A DNA stretch of 64,000 nt from Natrinema halophilum (lineage in GTDB: Archaea > Halobacteriota > Halobacteria > Halobacteriales > Natrialbaceae): the NCBI RefSeq assembly GCF_013402815.2, contig NZ_CP058601.1, positions 3,224,001-3,288,000 of the forward strand, given 5' to 3'. The notes under the pieces were generated by a model. That model had not been told where the DNA came from and made no database searches. It was given only the letters and a program-made list of their open reading frames with translations. The first letter of the stretch is position 1; each line of letters begins with the position of its first letter. Positions 9,185-18,003 of this stretch are shown piece by piece. A program made the position numbers and the translations under genes.

Positions 9185-9943
9185 TCACTGGATCGGAATT
9201 CGGGTCACTGATCGCGCAGGTGATCGAATCGGGACCGTCGTTGCCGGCGATCCGTCTGCGGCCCTCATTTCGAGTTCGTCGAGGATTCGCTCGACGCCGT
9301 TGTGGTGCCCGGCACCGATGACCGCAACCACGTCGTAGCCGTCACGCCGAAGCACGTCGAGTCGCTCCGCCATGGCGCGGTCGCGCCGGTCGATCAGCAC
9401 GGTTGCGACCTCCGGAAGGAGCCACCGAAGATGGTCGATCGCCGGTTGCACGTCGTCGCCGTGGTGCACGTCTTTGAGCGGCAGCGCCAGCATGTCGACC
9501 TGATTGACGTACTCTTCGGGTCCCATCGCTCCCATTCGGAGTGCGATCTTCGGGAGCGTCTCCGGCCCAAGTCGGCTCGAGAGTTCGGTTATGGTTTCCA
9601 CGATCGGTTCGTCGATCAGCGCGACGTCGGTGTCCCGTTCGGCAGCCGTTTCGATGGCTGCTTCCATGTCGGTCTGTCCGGGATCGAGCCCGTAGAGCCG
9701 GACGACGGTTCGCTGAATCGCCTGCATGGCCCTGTAGGCGACAGCGGTCGCCGGCGGCAACTCTTGGGCCAGTTCCTTTGGTTTTGGGCGATCGTTCTGT
9801 TCGAGGCGGTCAAAGCGGGTTTCGTCGAGTTCGACGGCGACGAGGTCGGGGTCAGTCTCGCGGATCGTCGCTCGAACGCGGCGGCGGTGCGTTTCCGAAA
9901 AGTGAACGCTGGGGACGAGGGTGATGGTGCCGTCGTCGGACAT
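9185..9943 (-). CDS. TraB-domain protein
   Basis: The product has 252 residues and matches the TraB/PrgY family, named after enterococcal pheromone shutdown proteins and related to the EreA/ChaN/TIKI fold. Conserved elements are VPSVHFS near the N-terminus, the Glu-rich VAVELDETRFDRL motif, and GAGHHNGVERILDEL near the C-terminus, where paired His residues would form a metal or catalytic centre. Longer haloarchaeal TraB proteins carry C-terminal membrane helices; this one stops before them, so it is a soluble short form. The ATG at 9943 is preferred over a GTG at 9967. The biochemical role of archaeal TraB proteins is unknown. Confidence 0.85.
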   Translation of the reverse strand: MSDDGTITLVPSVHFSETHRRRVRATIRETDPDLVAVELDETRFDRLEQNDRPKPKELAQELPPATAVAYRAMQAIQRTVVRLYGLDPGQTDMEAAIETAAERDTDVALIDEPIVETITELSSRLGPETLPKIALRMGAMGPEEYVNQVDMLALPLKDVHHGDDVQPAIDHLRWLLPEVATVLIDRRDRAMAERLDVLRRDGYDVVAVIGAGHHNGVERILDELEMRAADGSPATTVPIRSPARSVTRIPIQ

Positions 9944-10007
9944 CTCGGTCGATCGTTCGTCGGCCACCGGCTTGAAGCCACGACCCGTGCCGGATCGACG
10001 GCCGGTG

Positions 10008-10121
10008 GTATAGTCGTCGGTAAAAGTCAGTGCACGTCCCGCCCGCGAATTCGCGACCAGCGAGTCTTCGCTGACCGCCCCACTACGAGCGGTGGGTACA
10101 TCGTTTCACCGTCTACTATGC
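10008..10121. mobile_element. MITE-like repeat, copy 1
   Basis: This 114-bp copy aligns without gaps to the repeat at 29176-29289. Shared parts are the left end (TATAGT.GTCG), the GCGAATTCGCG core followed by CCAGCGAG..TTCGCTG, the AGCGGTGGGTA.ATCGTTTCACC stretch and the right end CTACTAT. Its termini have drifted, so the inverted repeat is imperfect. The right end overlaps the last codons of the minus-strand gene at 10106. It encodes no protein of its own. Confidence 0.75.
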
Positions 10122-10432
10122 TCGTCGTCTTCGTCATCCGCTGGCGAGAGCCTGTCGTCGCCTCGCGACGGGAGCGGACTGTCGTCGGCCCGTGAGGGAT
10201 GGATGTTGAAGTTGTTCCCTCGGTAGGGGTCGTTTTCCGGCTCGTAGGAGAGCTCGCTGCGCTCGAACAGATAGATGAAAAAGCCGATCATCGGAAGACA
10301 GAACGTGATTGCCGCCCACTTCCTCGGCGGCTCGAGACCGACACGACCAGCGTCGTAGTATGCGACGGCGGTCAGGCCGAGGTGCCAGGCGAGCGGGATC
10401 CCGACGACGATCGCGAGGGGGCCCGTGTTCAT
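10106..10432 (-). CDS. Small membrane protein, PLDc_N-like
   Basis: The product has 108 residues with two hydrophobic segments, at about 5-25 and 39-58 (WAAITFCLPMIGFFIYLFER), then a highly acidic tail. A helix pair followed by a charged tail and the PPRKWAAITF...YLFERSE pattern recalls the PLDc_N module found alone in many haloarchaeal small membrane proteins; this is a resemblance only. A TATA box (plus strand TATAAAA at 10455-10461) sits about 25 bases before the start, giving a leaderless transcript. The stop codon and the last four residues (HSRR) come from the right end of the MITE-like repeat, so the original C-terminus was probably replaced. Confidence 0.65.
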   Translation of the reverse strand: MNTGPLAIVVGIPLAWHLGLTAVAYYDAGRVGLEPPRKWAAITFCLPMIGFFIYLFERSELSYEPENDPYRGNNFNIHPSRADDSPLPSRGDDRLSPADDEDDEHSRR

Positions 10433-10705
10433 GTGCGAGCGTACGGCTCGAGAGTATAAAACGGGCAGACATGCGGAGTGGGGGCTCGGTTCGACAGGGC
10501 CTGTTCGGGAGGGGCGATAGACGCATTCTTTCGAGCGACACTACGGCTTTCGGACCGCCAACGCTCGTTAGGCGAACGCTATGGCCGCCGTATCGTCTCC
10601 GTTCGGATCGGTCGTGGTTGCGCCGGGTTCGTCCCCGGTCGTGTATGGCATCCTGAACCCGTTTTCGTCGTCGTAATCAGTCGTTCCGGCGGCGAACGGT
10701 CTGCA

Positions 10706-10730
10706 CGGTTTATTTCCAATAGAAATAACC
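10706..10730 (+). promoter_or_regulatory. Inverted repeat around the TATA box of the 10747 gene
   Basis: GGTTTATTTC and GAAATAACC form arms with a one-base bulge around a five-base centre. The TATA-like TTTATT lies in the left arm, 30-35 bases before the ATG at 10747. A site like this can bind a repressor that blocks TBP, but no regulator is identified. The rest of the gap 10433-10705 contains nothing I recognise. Confidence 0.35.
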
Positions 10731-10746
10731 AGACACGTTGCCCTCG

Positions 10747-11079
10747 ATGGGCAGTCATATCATGATTCGGAGACGAAATCGATTCGGAACGATACTTATC
10801 GTCGTGATCACGGCCGGTCTGCTCGCAGCGGTCGTCGGGACGGGTGCGGTAGCGGCCGCCGAGGAGCAGTCGACCACGGAAAACGACTCGATGACCGTCG
10901 TCGAAGAGTCGGCCAACGAAGCCACACAGGACTCGACCGAGATTACCGAGCAGGTCGATCCGGACGGCGCGCAGAGCGACGCACTCGAGGACGCGTTTAC
11001 AGCGCTCCCCGAGGACCCAGTGGCCCCACTCGAAGACCCGTTCGCGGCCGGTCTCGGGTGGCTCGACCGGCTCGGATAG
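10747..11079 (+). CDS. Predicted secreted or anchored small acidic protein
   Basis: The product has 110 residues. The N-terminus IMIRRRNRFG followed by TILIVVITAGLLAAVVGTGAVAAAEEQ is a Sec-type signal or anchor ending in an AxAA-like cleavage site near residue 35. The mature part is Asp/Glu/Ser/Thr-rich, has no cysteines, and ends with two similar DP.APLEDPFAAG-like stretches. No family recognised. An inner ATG at 10762 would remove five residues and is equally possible. The TATA-containing inverted repeat upstream supports expression. Confidence 0.55.
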   Translation: MGSHIMIRRRNRFGTILIVVITAGLLAAVVGTGAVAAAEEQSTTENDSMTVVEESANEATQDSTEITEQVDPDGAQSDALEDAFTALPEDPVAPLEDPFAAGLGWLDRLG

Positions 11080-11174
11080 ACCCGTCCGACGATCATCTCG
11101 GTCGGCTGCGTCGCAGCCCCGTTTACGGTATCACCGTTTCATCCCGATTCTCGGCCCCTTCGAACCGTGTTTCC

Positions 11175-11245
11175 CTCGCAAAACCTGGACCAAAAAGGCA
11201 CCCGTCCGGCTCAGTTCACGTCGAACTCTATCGCCGCACCCTGGC
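11175..11245. repeat. 71-bp direct repeat, orphan copy of the thiolase gene end
   Basis: Bases 11175-11245 are identical to 11295-11365. The second copy is the true 3' end of the thiolase gene (last 11 codons, stop) plus 36 bases beyond it. The first copy, exactly 120 bases away, repeats these with no gene body attached. Both copies carry a run of five A on the plus strand (five T on the thiolase transcript; 11192-11196 and 11312-11316), consistent with a duplicated transcription terminator. Confidence 0.9.
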
Positions 11246-11294
11246 GCGACCACCTTTTGTCTCGACCGCGTCGCTCACTACGTTCGCGAGCGGT

Positions 11295-11365
11295 CTCGCA
11301 AAACCTGGACCAAAAAGGCACCCGTCCGGCTCAGTTCACGTCGAACTCTATCGCCGCACCCTGGC
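11295..11365. repeat. 71-bp direct repeat, copy inside the thiolase gene end
   Basis: This is the parental copy of the repeat at 11175-11245. Bases 11331-11365 encode the C-terminus of the thiolase and its stop codon; bases 11295-11330 are its downstream trailer with the T-rich tract on the minus strand. The 49-base spacer between the copies (11246-11294) is not part of the repeat. Confidence 0.9.
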
Positions 11366-12467
11366 CGAAGCCGACGCAAAGCGTCGCCAGACCGAGGCCG
11401 CCGCCGCGCTTCTGGAGTTCGTTGATCAGCGTGACAGGCAGGCGAGCACCCGATGCACCCAGCGGGTGACCGATCGCGATCGCACCGCCGTTGACGTTGA
11501 ATATCTCGGGGTCGATGCCGAGTTCGTCGCGCGAGTACAGCGTCTGACTGGCGAAGGCTTCGTTGAGTTCGACCAGGTCGTACTCGTCGATGTCGCGTCC
11601 GTTTCGCTCGAGCAGGCCGCGAGTCGCCGGGACCGGGCCGATGCCCATGACGGTCGGATCGACGCCGGCCACGTTGTTCCGACCGACTTCGGCCATGATT
11701 TCGAGGTCGTGTTCGTCCGCGAAGGCCTCGCTCGTAACGAGCAGGGCAGATGCGCCGTCGGAAATCTGCGAGGCGTTACCGGGCGTAACGGTGCCGTCAT
11801 CCTTGAAAACGGTCGGCAGTTCGGCGAGTTTCTCGGCGGTGGTGCCGGGACGAATTCCCTCGTCTTCGTCGACGGTACCCTCGTCGGTCTCGATCGGAAT
11901 GATTTCGTCGTCGAACCGGCCCTCTTCGGTGGCTTCGACCGCACGTTGCTGGCTCTGGGCGGCGTACTCGTCCTGTTCCTCGCGGGAGATGTCGTACTCC
12001 TCGGCGACCTTCTCGGCGGTCATTCCCATCTGGAGGTCGCCGAGGTCGTACAGTTCGGCCAGCCGCGGGTGAATGCTGCCGTAGCTCTCGCCCATCGGAA
12101 CGCGGCTCATGTTCTCGACGCCACCGGCGATGATGGCGTCGCGGTTGCCGGCCGCAATGGCGTCAGACGCGGAGATAACCGACTGCATCGAGGAGGCACA
12201 CCAGCGGTTGATCGTCGTCGCCGGGACGTCTTCCCCGAGTTCCGAGAGCACGGCGATGACGCGGGCGAGGTTGTTGTCCTGTTCGCCGCGCTGCTGGGCA
12301 CAGCCCCACATCAGATCGTCGATCTCCTCGCCGGAGAGGCTGGTTTCGGCCAGGATTTCGTCGATCAGTGGTACCGAGAGATCCTCGCTTCGGACGTCGG
12401 CGAATGCGCCGTCTTCTTTCCCCTGTGGCGTCCGAACTGCCTTCACAACGACTGGTGTCTGTGACAT
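11331..12467 (-). CDS. Acetyl-CoA C-acyltransferase (thiolase)
   Basis: The product has 378 residues and is a thiolase of the degradative/biosynthetic class that condenses or cleaves acyl-CoA. The nucleophile is C90 in NRWCASSMQS, with H334 in GHPLGASG and C364 in LCVGFGQG completing the triad; the VENMSRVPMG signature is also present. A TATA-like ACTTAAGTTC lies about 25-34 bases before the ATG, so the transcript looks leaderless. It is a stand-alone gene. The 3' end has been tandemly duplicated (71-bp repeat). It is about 40% the same in motif layout as the second thiolase at 49771 by eye, but clearly a paralogue, not a recent copy. Confidence 0.93.
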   Translation of the reverse strand: MSQTPVVVKAVRTPQGKEDGAFADVRSEDLSVPLIDEILAETSLSGEEIDDLMWGCAQQRGEQDNNLARVIAVLSELGEDVPATTINRWCASSMQSVISASDAIAAGNRDAIIAGGVENMSRVPMGESYGSIHPRLAELYDLGDLQMGMTAEKVAEEYDISREEQDEYAAQSQQRAVEATEEGRFDDEIIPIETDEGTVDEDEGIRPGTTAEKLAELPTVFKDDGTVTPGNASQISDGASALLVTSEAFADEHDLEIMAEVGRNNVAGVDPTVMGIGPVPATRGLLERNGRDIDEYDLVELNEAFASQTLYSRDELGIDPEIFNVNGGAIAIGHPLGASGARLPVTLINELQKRGGGLGLATLCVGFGQGAAIEFDVN

Positions 12468-12615
12468 GTACTATCGAATGTCCCACACGAACTTAAGTCC
12501 GGTCGAACTCGAGGAGGCGGGCAAATCGTTTACAGAATGACTGCGACCGTTACTGGGTGAAAGTACCATTTTACCTAGCGGAGCCGCCTTAGTATAGCAT
12601 GCCATTGACAGGCAT

Positions 12616-14586
12616 ATGTCCGATCGAACGAAGCTGATCGCGGTCGCTCTCACAGCATTGCTTGTGGGCTCGGTCGTCGGTGCTGGCGTCGCCGGGCTGT
12701 TCGCCGACGACCGTCCCGTCGATGCCGACCTCGAGCGGGATCGTAGTTCCCTCGCTGGGATGACTGAACCCGAACTGACGACCTTCGCGTCCGACGAGGC
12801 GTTCGACGAGTTCTTCCGCGACCACTCGAGCAGCGTCCGTCGGGGCGGACCGACTGACGTCGTTCCCACGGATGGCGTCGGTGCAGGGGATGGAACCGAT
12901 ATGGCACGCGAGGATGGACCGGTTAGCGATCCCGGGTCCCCTGCTGGATCGGCCCCCGGCGGAGACGAAGCGACAGCGGGGGATTACAGCGACGCACCAC
13001 GACACTCCGAGACGAACGTTCAGGAGGCTGCACTCGACGAACCGGACGTTCTGAAGACCGACGGCGAGTCGGTCTACTACGCCTCCTATCGATACACGTC
13101 AAAGTGGGACGAGACGTCGATCGTCGACGTGAGCGATCCCGCAACGCCACGAGCCGTGGGGTCGATTCCGATCTCCGGCGACCTCCTCCTCACGAACGAT
13201 ACTCTCGTCGTCCTCGGCGACGAGCAGGCGGCCGGCTACGACGTGAGCGACCCCGAAAACCCAACTGAGACGTGGCGCAAGGACCTCGAGGCGTCGATCG
13301 ACACCGCCCGTCTGTACGACGGCGACCTCTATCTCGTTCTCGTCGATCGGCCCGACAGCGACCCGTGTCCGATAGTTCCGTACGGCGACACGGCTATCGA
13401 GTGCACCGACGTGGTTCGCCCGGCCGCGCCCGCCGATGCCGATGCCGTCTACACCGCCGCCCGCGTCGATCCCGAGACGGGATCGCTCGAGAGCGAAGCG
13501 AGCGTCGTCGGCTCGAGTTCTCTGTCGGCGACGTACGTCTCCGAAAACGGCATCTACCTCTCCTATACGCGCTCGACCGACGGGTACGAACTACGGCGAG
13601 CCTTCCTCGACAGCGAGAACGGCTCCGACCTGCTCGACACAGACGCCCGCGCTCGCGTCGCCGCCCTCGACGATCTCGACATCTCGAAGCGCGCCAAAGC
13701 CGTCGAACTGCAGGCGATTCTCGAGGACTGGTACGCCCGGATGGACGACGACGAACGTCGAGCGGCCCGTCAGGCGTTCGAGAACGGACTGCGTGACTAC
13801 ATCGCGGCTCATCACCGCGAACTGACGACGACCGGGATCGTCAGGATCGGCATCGACGGCGAACTGTCAGCCGAGGCCAACGGCGAAGTCCCCGGAACGC
13901 CGCTCAACCAGTTTTCGATGGACGAACACGACGACCACCTCCGCATCGCGACGACGATTCCGCGAACCCACGGAATCGACTCCGAGAACGACGTCTACGT
14001 CCTCGATTCCGACCTCGAGACCGTCGGCTCCGTGACGGGACTGGGCGTCGATCAGCGCATCTACTCCGTCCGCTTCGAGGGCGACGAGGGCTACGTCGTC
14101 ACGTACCGGGAGATCGATCCGTTTTACACGCTCGATCTCTCCGACCCCACGGACCCGTCCGTTGACGGAGAGCTCAAGCTCCCGGGCTTCTCGTCGTACC
14201 TTCACCCGCTCGAGGACAACCTCGTCCTCGGGATCGGGCAGGAAGACCGCAGACCCAAGGCCACCCTCTTCGACGTGAGCGATCCCGAAAACCCGCTCGA
14301 ACTGGACTCTCAGGTTCTCACCGGAGAGCGCTACAGCGCCGTGAGCCGAACGCACACCGCATTCCTGCAGGACGAGGCCCACGGGGTCTTCTTCATGCCC
14401 GGCGGCGAGCAGAGCTACGTGTTCGACTACACAGGCGGCGAACTCGAGGAGGTCGCCCGCGTCGATCTGGGCGGTCCCGGGACGCGAGCGATGTACGTCG
14501 ACGATTACCTCTACGTCTTCGGCGAGAACCGGGCGGTCGTCTTAGACGAGACGACCTGGACGGTGGAGCAGCGACTCGAACTGTAA
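12616..14586 (+). CDS. Secreted beta-propeller domain protein (COG4880-like)
   Basis: The product has 656 residues. An N-terminal hydrophobic segment (about 6-28) is a signal or anchor, followed by a low-complexity acidic linker to about residue 130. From there repeated blade motifs of the type SIVDVSDPATPR, GYDVSDPENPT and TLFDVSDPENPL occur, each a strand pair with V-S-D-P. A helical insertion (about 350-395, rich in Asp/Arg) interrupts the propeller, as is usual for this family of predicted surface proteins. The function is unknown. The TATA-like TTAGTATAG at 12589-12597 fits a leaderless start at the ATG 12616. Confidence 0.85.
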   Translation: MSDRTKLIAVALTALLVGSVVGAGVAGLFADDRPVDADLERDRSSLAGMTEPELTTFASDEAFDEFFRDHSSSVRRGGPTDVVPTDGVGAGDGTDMAREDGPVSDPGSPAGSAPGGDEATAGDYSDAPRHSETNVQEAALDEPDVLKTDGESVYYASYRYTSKWDETSIVDVSDPATPRAVGSIPISGDLLLTNDTLVVLGDEQAAGYDVSDPENPTETWRKDLEASIDTARLYDGDLYLVLVDRPDSDPCPIVPYGDTAIECTDVVRPAAPADADAVYTAARVDPETGSLESEASVVGSSSLSATYVSENGIYLSYTRSTDGYELRRAFLDSENGSDLLDTDARARVAALDDLDISKRAKAVELQAILEDWYARMDDDERRAARQAFENGLRDYIAAHHRELTTTGIVRIGIDGELSAEANGEVPGTPLNQFSMDEHDDHLRIATTIPRTHGIDSENDVYVLDSDLETVGSVTGLGVDQRIYSVRFEGDEGYVVTYREIDPFYTLDLSDPTDPSVDGELKLPGFSSYLHPLEDNLVLGIGQEDRRPKATLFDVSDPENPLELDSQVLTGERYSAVSRTHTAFLQDEAHGVFFMPGGEQSYVFDYTGGELEEVARVDLGGPGTRAMYVDDYLYVFGENRAVVLDETTWTVEQRLEL

Positions 14587-14614
14587 CGGACGCGTTTCCA
14601 ACCGTCGCGGCGGC

Positions 14615-14716
14615 ATCGGATCAGCCTCGCTATCGGTCCCGGCCCGCTATCGGATCAGCCTCGCTATCGGTCCCGGCCCGCTATCGGTCCCGGCCCGCTA
14701 TCGGTCCCGGCCGTCC
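14615..14716. repeat. Six tandem 17-bp units in an A-B-A-B-B-B' pattern
   Basis: Unit A is ATCGGATCAGCCTCGCT and unit B is ATCGGTCCCGGCCCGCT. They follow one another without gaps as A (14615), B (14632), A (14649), B (14666), B (14683) and a diverged B' (14700-14716). Both share ATCGG at the start and CT at the end. The array fills most of the space between the propeller gene stop and the promoter of the next gene. Confidence 0.9.
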
Positions 14717-14790
14717 GACCGGCGATCGGGTCGTCGCGGTCGACCGCGGGGAGGGGAACCCTTTTGCCCGCCGTTTGGCAATGCCACCTC

Positions 14791-15579
14791 ATGGACGGCA
14801 ACGAGACGGTCGATCGACCCGACTCCGACCGCCCGGAACGGACCGATCGACCGAACGGAACGGACGACGACTCGAGCGGTACTGCGGTGGACGCCTCGAC
14901 GGACGCGGAACCGTCGGACGGGGCGGTACCCGAGACGGACGCTGAAACGGCAAACGAAACGAGTCCCTCCGCAGACGATACGTCTTCCGCGGCGGACGAC
15001 CACGAGCAGTCGTCCACGAGTGACGCCGACTCGTCGATGCCGGCCGTCCCCGATCCCGATCCACAAGAGAACGACGTCCCCGAAGACGTCCAGAAATACG
15101 CTCGGTTCAAGAAAATGGACGGCGCGGAGTACGAGCGGGTCAACGAGTTCCTGCGGGAACGGACATACATCACCGCCCGCGAGTGGGCGATCGCGCGGCT
15201 CTGTTCGGACTTCCGGACCGAAACCGGCGTCGAGATGACCAAAATCGGGGAGAATCTGCCCGAACTCATCCCCTTCATGACCGATACATACACGCCACAG
15301 GCCGTCAATCAGGCCCGCTCCTCGTTCGAGGAGAAAGTCCGGACTGCCGGCGCAACCTTCCTCTACGGCGCGATGTGCGACTTCTTTACCGCCGAAGAAC
15401 TCGACGACGTGATGTACGAAGCCACGGAAGTCGCAAAGTTCCTCCTCGAGGTCGAGGGCGTCGATCTCTCGGTCGAGGACGAACTCGAGGCCGAGGAGCG
15501 CATCTCGAGCGTGATGCGGGAGGTCCGCGAGGCCAGCGAGGAACTCCGCGCGGAGGACATCGCCGAGAGCGAGGACTAG
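14791..15579 (+). CDS. DUF5806-like conserved haloarchaeal protein
   Basis: The product has 262 residues. The first about 85 residues are a disordered acidic Ser/Thr/Asp tail. The remaining 175 form a conserved, mostly helical domain starting with VQKYARFKKMDG and including TYITAREWAIARLC and FMTDTYTPQAVNQARS. I recognise this as the haloarchaeal family DUF5806; its function is not known. The helical domain could be a regulatory or DNA-associated scaffold, but no catalytic motif is visible. CCCTTTTGCC just before 14770 is a possible TATA box; I prefer the ATG at 14791 over a TTG at 14764. The 17-bp array lies directly upstream. Confidence 0.75.
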   Translation: MDGNETVDRPDSDRPERTDRPNGTDDDSSGTAVDASTDAEPSDGAVPETDAETANETSPSADDTSSAADDHEQSSTSDADSSMPAVPDPDPQENDVPEDVQKYARFKKMDGAEYERVNEFLRERTYITAREWAIARLCSDFRTETGVEMTKIGENLPELIPFMTDTYTPQAVNQARSSFEEKVRTAGATFLYGAMCDFFTAEELDDVMYEATEVAKFLLEVEGVDLSVEDELEAEERISSVMREVREASEELRAEDIAESED

Positions 15580-15799
15580 CGCCGATTCCGTCCCTCTGTC
15601 CGTCGACGGTGGTGTTTCCGGTTTGTCGGACGAATCGCCTGTCCGAGCGTGTCGCCTCGACCGCGACCGAGCCCGTTCGAGCTTGCGAAGACGACGGCGC
15701 GTTTTCGGTCGAGTGAGCGTATTGATCCGCCGTGAGCGTCAACAGCGGACAGAGAGACAGAGAACTATAATATGTCTGTGGCGAATCGGTCGGAATACG

Positions 15800-16231
15800 A
15801 TGAACGACTCACGCGACGCACAGTCGGATTCTCTCGACGAAGGGGGAGTGTCGCCACGACTGATCGCGCTCGGTGCCGGTATCGTGGACGTTCCGGTGTT
15901 CGCATACGTTAGCCTCGAGCTGTTCGACAACCCGTCGTTCGGCGCGTTCGTTGGTCTCGTGGTCGGTCTCGGAACGTTCCTGTTTCTCCCCGCAGTGATC
16001 ACGGACGACGACGAACGCGATGTCGACGACCTCGAACCGACGAACGTCGGGACTCGCCTCCGCGGCTTCCACCGAGCGGCCGCCGGACTCGCGCTCCCGC
16101 CGGCGGGCATCGCGCTATTCGGGTGGCGGTTCGTCTCCGAGAATCTTCTCCTCGGCATCCTCGTGGCGCTCGTGATCGCAGTCGCGATATACTTCCCGCT
16201 CGCAGTGTTGCTTCCGAGACGCCTCTCCTGA
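15800..16231 (+). CDS. Four-helix membrane protein of unknown function
   Basis: The product has 143 residues. Four hydrophobic segments lie at about 20-40, 45-67, 95-112 and 115-138, with an acidic loop (DDDERDVDDLEP) after the second. There are no catalytic motifs and no family I can name. The TATA box ACTATAATAT at 15764-15773 stands about 30 bases before the ATG at 15800, which is why I reject the longer open frame that starts at 15623. Confidence 0.65.
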   Translation: MNDSRDAQSDSLDEGGVSPRLIALGAGIVDVPVFAYVSLELFDNPSFGAFVGLVVGLGTFLFLPAVITDDDERDVDDLEPTNVGTRLRGFHRAAAGLALPPAGIALFGWRFVSENLLLGILVALVIAVAIYFPLAVLLPRRLS

Positions 16232-16334
16232 GACCGCGGAGCCAGTCCGAGGTCGACGCGCGTTCGATCCCGATTCGAGGCTCGTTGCACCTGCGAGTGT
16301 GCTCCTTTTGCCGACTCGAAGGATACCGTCTCGT

Positions 16335-17807
16335 ATGACCGACCTGCCTCTGGCGCCCGATGACGGCTGGAATTCGCTGTACATCGCCGGTGACTGGATC
16401 GATAGCGGCGAGAGAGACGGGATCCCCGTCGAGAACCCGTACACGCGCACGGAGATCACGACCGTCCCGGCGGGTACCGAAGACGACGTCGACCGAGCCT
16501 ACGAGATCGCCGCCGAGGCCCAGGCGGCGTGGGCCGACCAGCCGCCGCAAGCGCGAGCTGGTGTGATCAACGCCGCTCTCGAGTTCCTCGGCGATCACCG
16601 CGAAGAAATCGCCGAGTTGCTCGCGCTCGAGGCCGGCAGCACGCAGGTCAAGTGCGAGGCTGAACTGGAGACCGCCCGCGGGATGATGCAGCAGGCGGCC
16701 AGCTACCCGTTTCGGATGGATGGTCAGCACGCGGACTCGATCACGCCGGGGAAAGAGAACATCGCCGAACGGATACCCGTTGGCGTCGTCGGCGTTATTT
16801 CACCGTGGAACTTCCCGCTTCATCTCTCGATGCGGGCGGTCGCACCGGCGATCGCAGCGGGCAACGCCGTCGTCCTCAAACCAGCTTCGAACACCCCCAT
16901 TACGGGCGGCTTGCTACTCGCGCGAATTTTCGAGGCAGCCGGCGTTCCGGCGGGGATTATCAACGTGGTTCCCGGTCGCGGCTCCGAAATCGGCGACGCG
17001 ATCGCCGGTCACGAAATCCCGAGCGTCCTCGCATTTACCGGCTCGACCGAGATCGGCGAGCGCGTCGGCGAGCAGGCAGCCGGTACTGCTGCGCTCCCCG
17101 CCCTCGAGCTCGGCGGGAACAACGTCCACGTCGTGACAGAGAACGCAGCCCTCGAGCAGGCCGTCGACGGCGGCGTTTTCGGCTCGTTTCTCCATCAGGG
17201 CCAGATCTGCATCTCGACCAATCGTCACCTCGTCCACGAATCGCTGTACGACGACTACGTCGACGCGCTCGCCGATCGGGCCGCGTCGTTGCCGACCGGC
17301 GATCCGACCGAAGACGACACGGTTGTCGGCCCCATCATCGACGAGAGCCAGCGCGACCAGATCATAGAGTACGTCGAGCGGACAGTCGACGCGGGAGCGA
17401 CGCTCGAGTCTGGCGGCGAACACGACGGCCTCGTCGTGGAACCGACGGTCCTCTCGAACGTCGACAACGACATGGCCGCGGCCTGCAACGAGCACTTCGG
17501 CCCTCTCGCACCCGTGATCTCCTACGCGAGCGACGAGGAGGCGATCGAACTCGCCAACGACACGATCCACGGGCTCTCGGGATCGGTCCACAGTGAGGAT
17601 ATGGAGCAGGCTCGCCGGGTCGCAGACGGGATCGAGACGGGAATGATCCACATCAACGATCAGCCGGTCAACGACGAACCCCACGTTCCGTTCGGCGGGA
17701 TGAAACAGTCCGGGATCGGCCGCTACAACGGCGAGCAGATCCTCGAGGAAGTGACGACGACGAAGTGGATCTCGATTCAACACGAGCCGCGCGAGTATCC
17801 GTTCTGA
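16335..17807 (+). CDS. NAD(P)-dependent aldehyde dehydrogenase
   Basis: The product has 490 residues and oxidises aldehydes to carboxylic acids. It has the ALDH landmarks in order: VISPWNFPLH (cofactor site), GNAVVLKPAS, FTGSTEIGE, LELGGNN with the general-base Glu, and HQGQICISTNRH with the catalytic Cys; it closes with PFGGMKQSGIGRYNG. QGQICIS with Ile after Gln resembles benzaldehyde/vanillin dehydrogenase-type members, so an aromatic substrate is possible (inference). The TATA-like CTCCTTTTGCC about 30 bases upstream and the ATG at 16335 give the start. It is a single-gene unit. Confidence 0.93.
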   Translation: MTDLPLAPDDGWNSLYIAGDWIDSGERDGIPVENPYTRTEITTVPAGTEDDVDRAYEIAAEAQAAWADQPPQARAGVINAALEFLGDHREEIAELLALEAGSTQVKCEAELETARGMMQQAASYPFRMDGQHADSITPGKENIAERIPVGVVGVISPWNFPLHLSMRAVAPAIAAGNAVVLKPASNTPITGGLLLARIFEAAGVPAGIINVVPGRGSEIGDAIAGHEIPSVLAFTGSTEIGERVGEQAAGTAALPALELGGNNVHVVTENAALEQAVDGGVFGSFLHQGQICISTNRHLVHESLYDDYVDALADRAASLPTGDPTEDDTVVGPIIDESQRDQIIEYVERTVDAGATLESGGEHDGLVVEPTVLSNVDNDMAAACNEHFGPLAPVISYASDEEAIELANDTIHGLSGSVHSEDMEQARRVADGIETGMIHINDQPVNDEPHVPFGGMKQSGIGRYNGEQILEEVTTTKWISIQHEPREYPF

Positions 17808-18003
17808 GGGGCTACTCGCGAGGAGTCGACGGAGAAAACAGCAACGAGAAACGAACGTCGCTTCCGTTACTCGATGTCTGCCCGTTCTCGTGTTAGCCGT
17901 GTTTTTGCGTCGCGTCGTAGTCGTCGGTTGCGCCGTGATCGTGGGTCGCGCCGTGGTCGTTCCAAATCGTGTTCGTTATCCGCTGTTGTCTCTGAGGGCA
18001 AAT

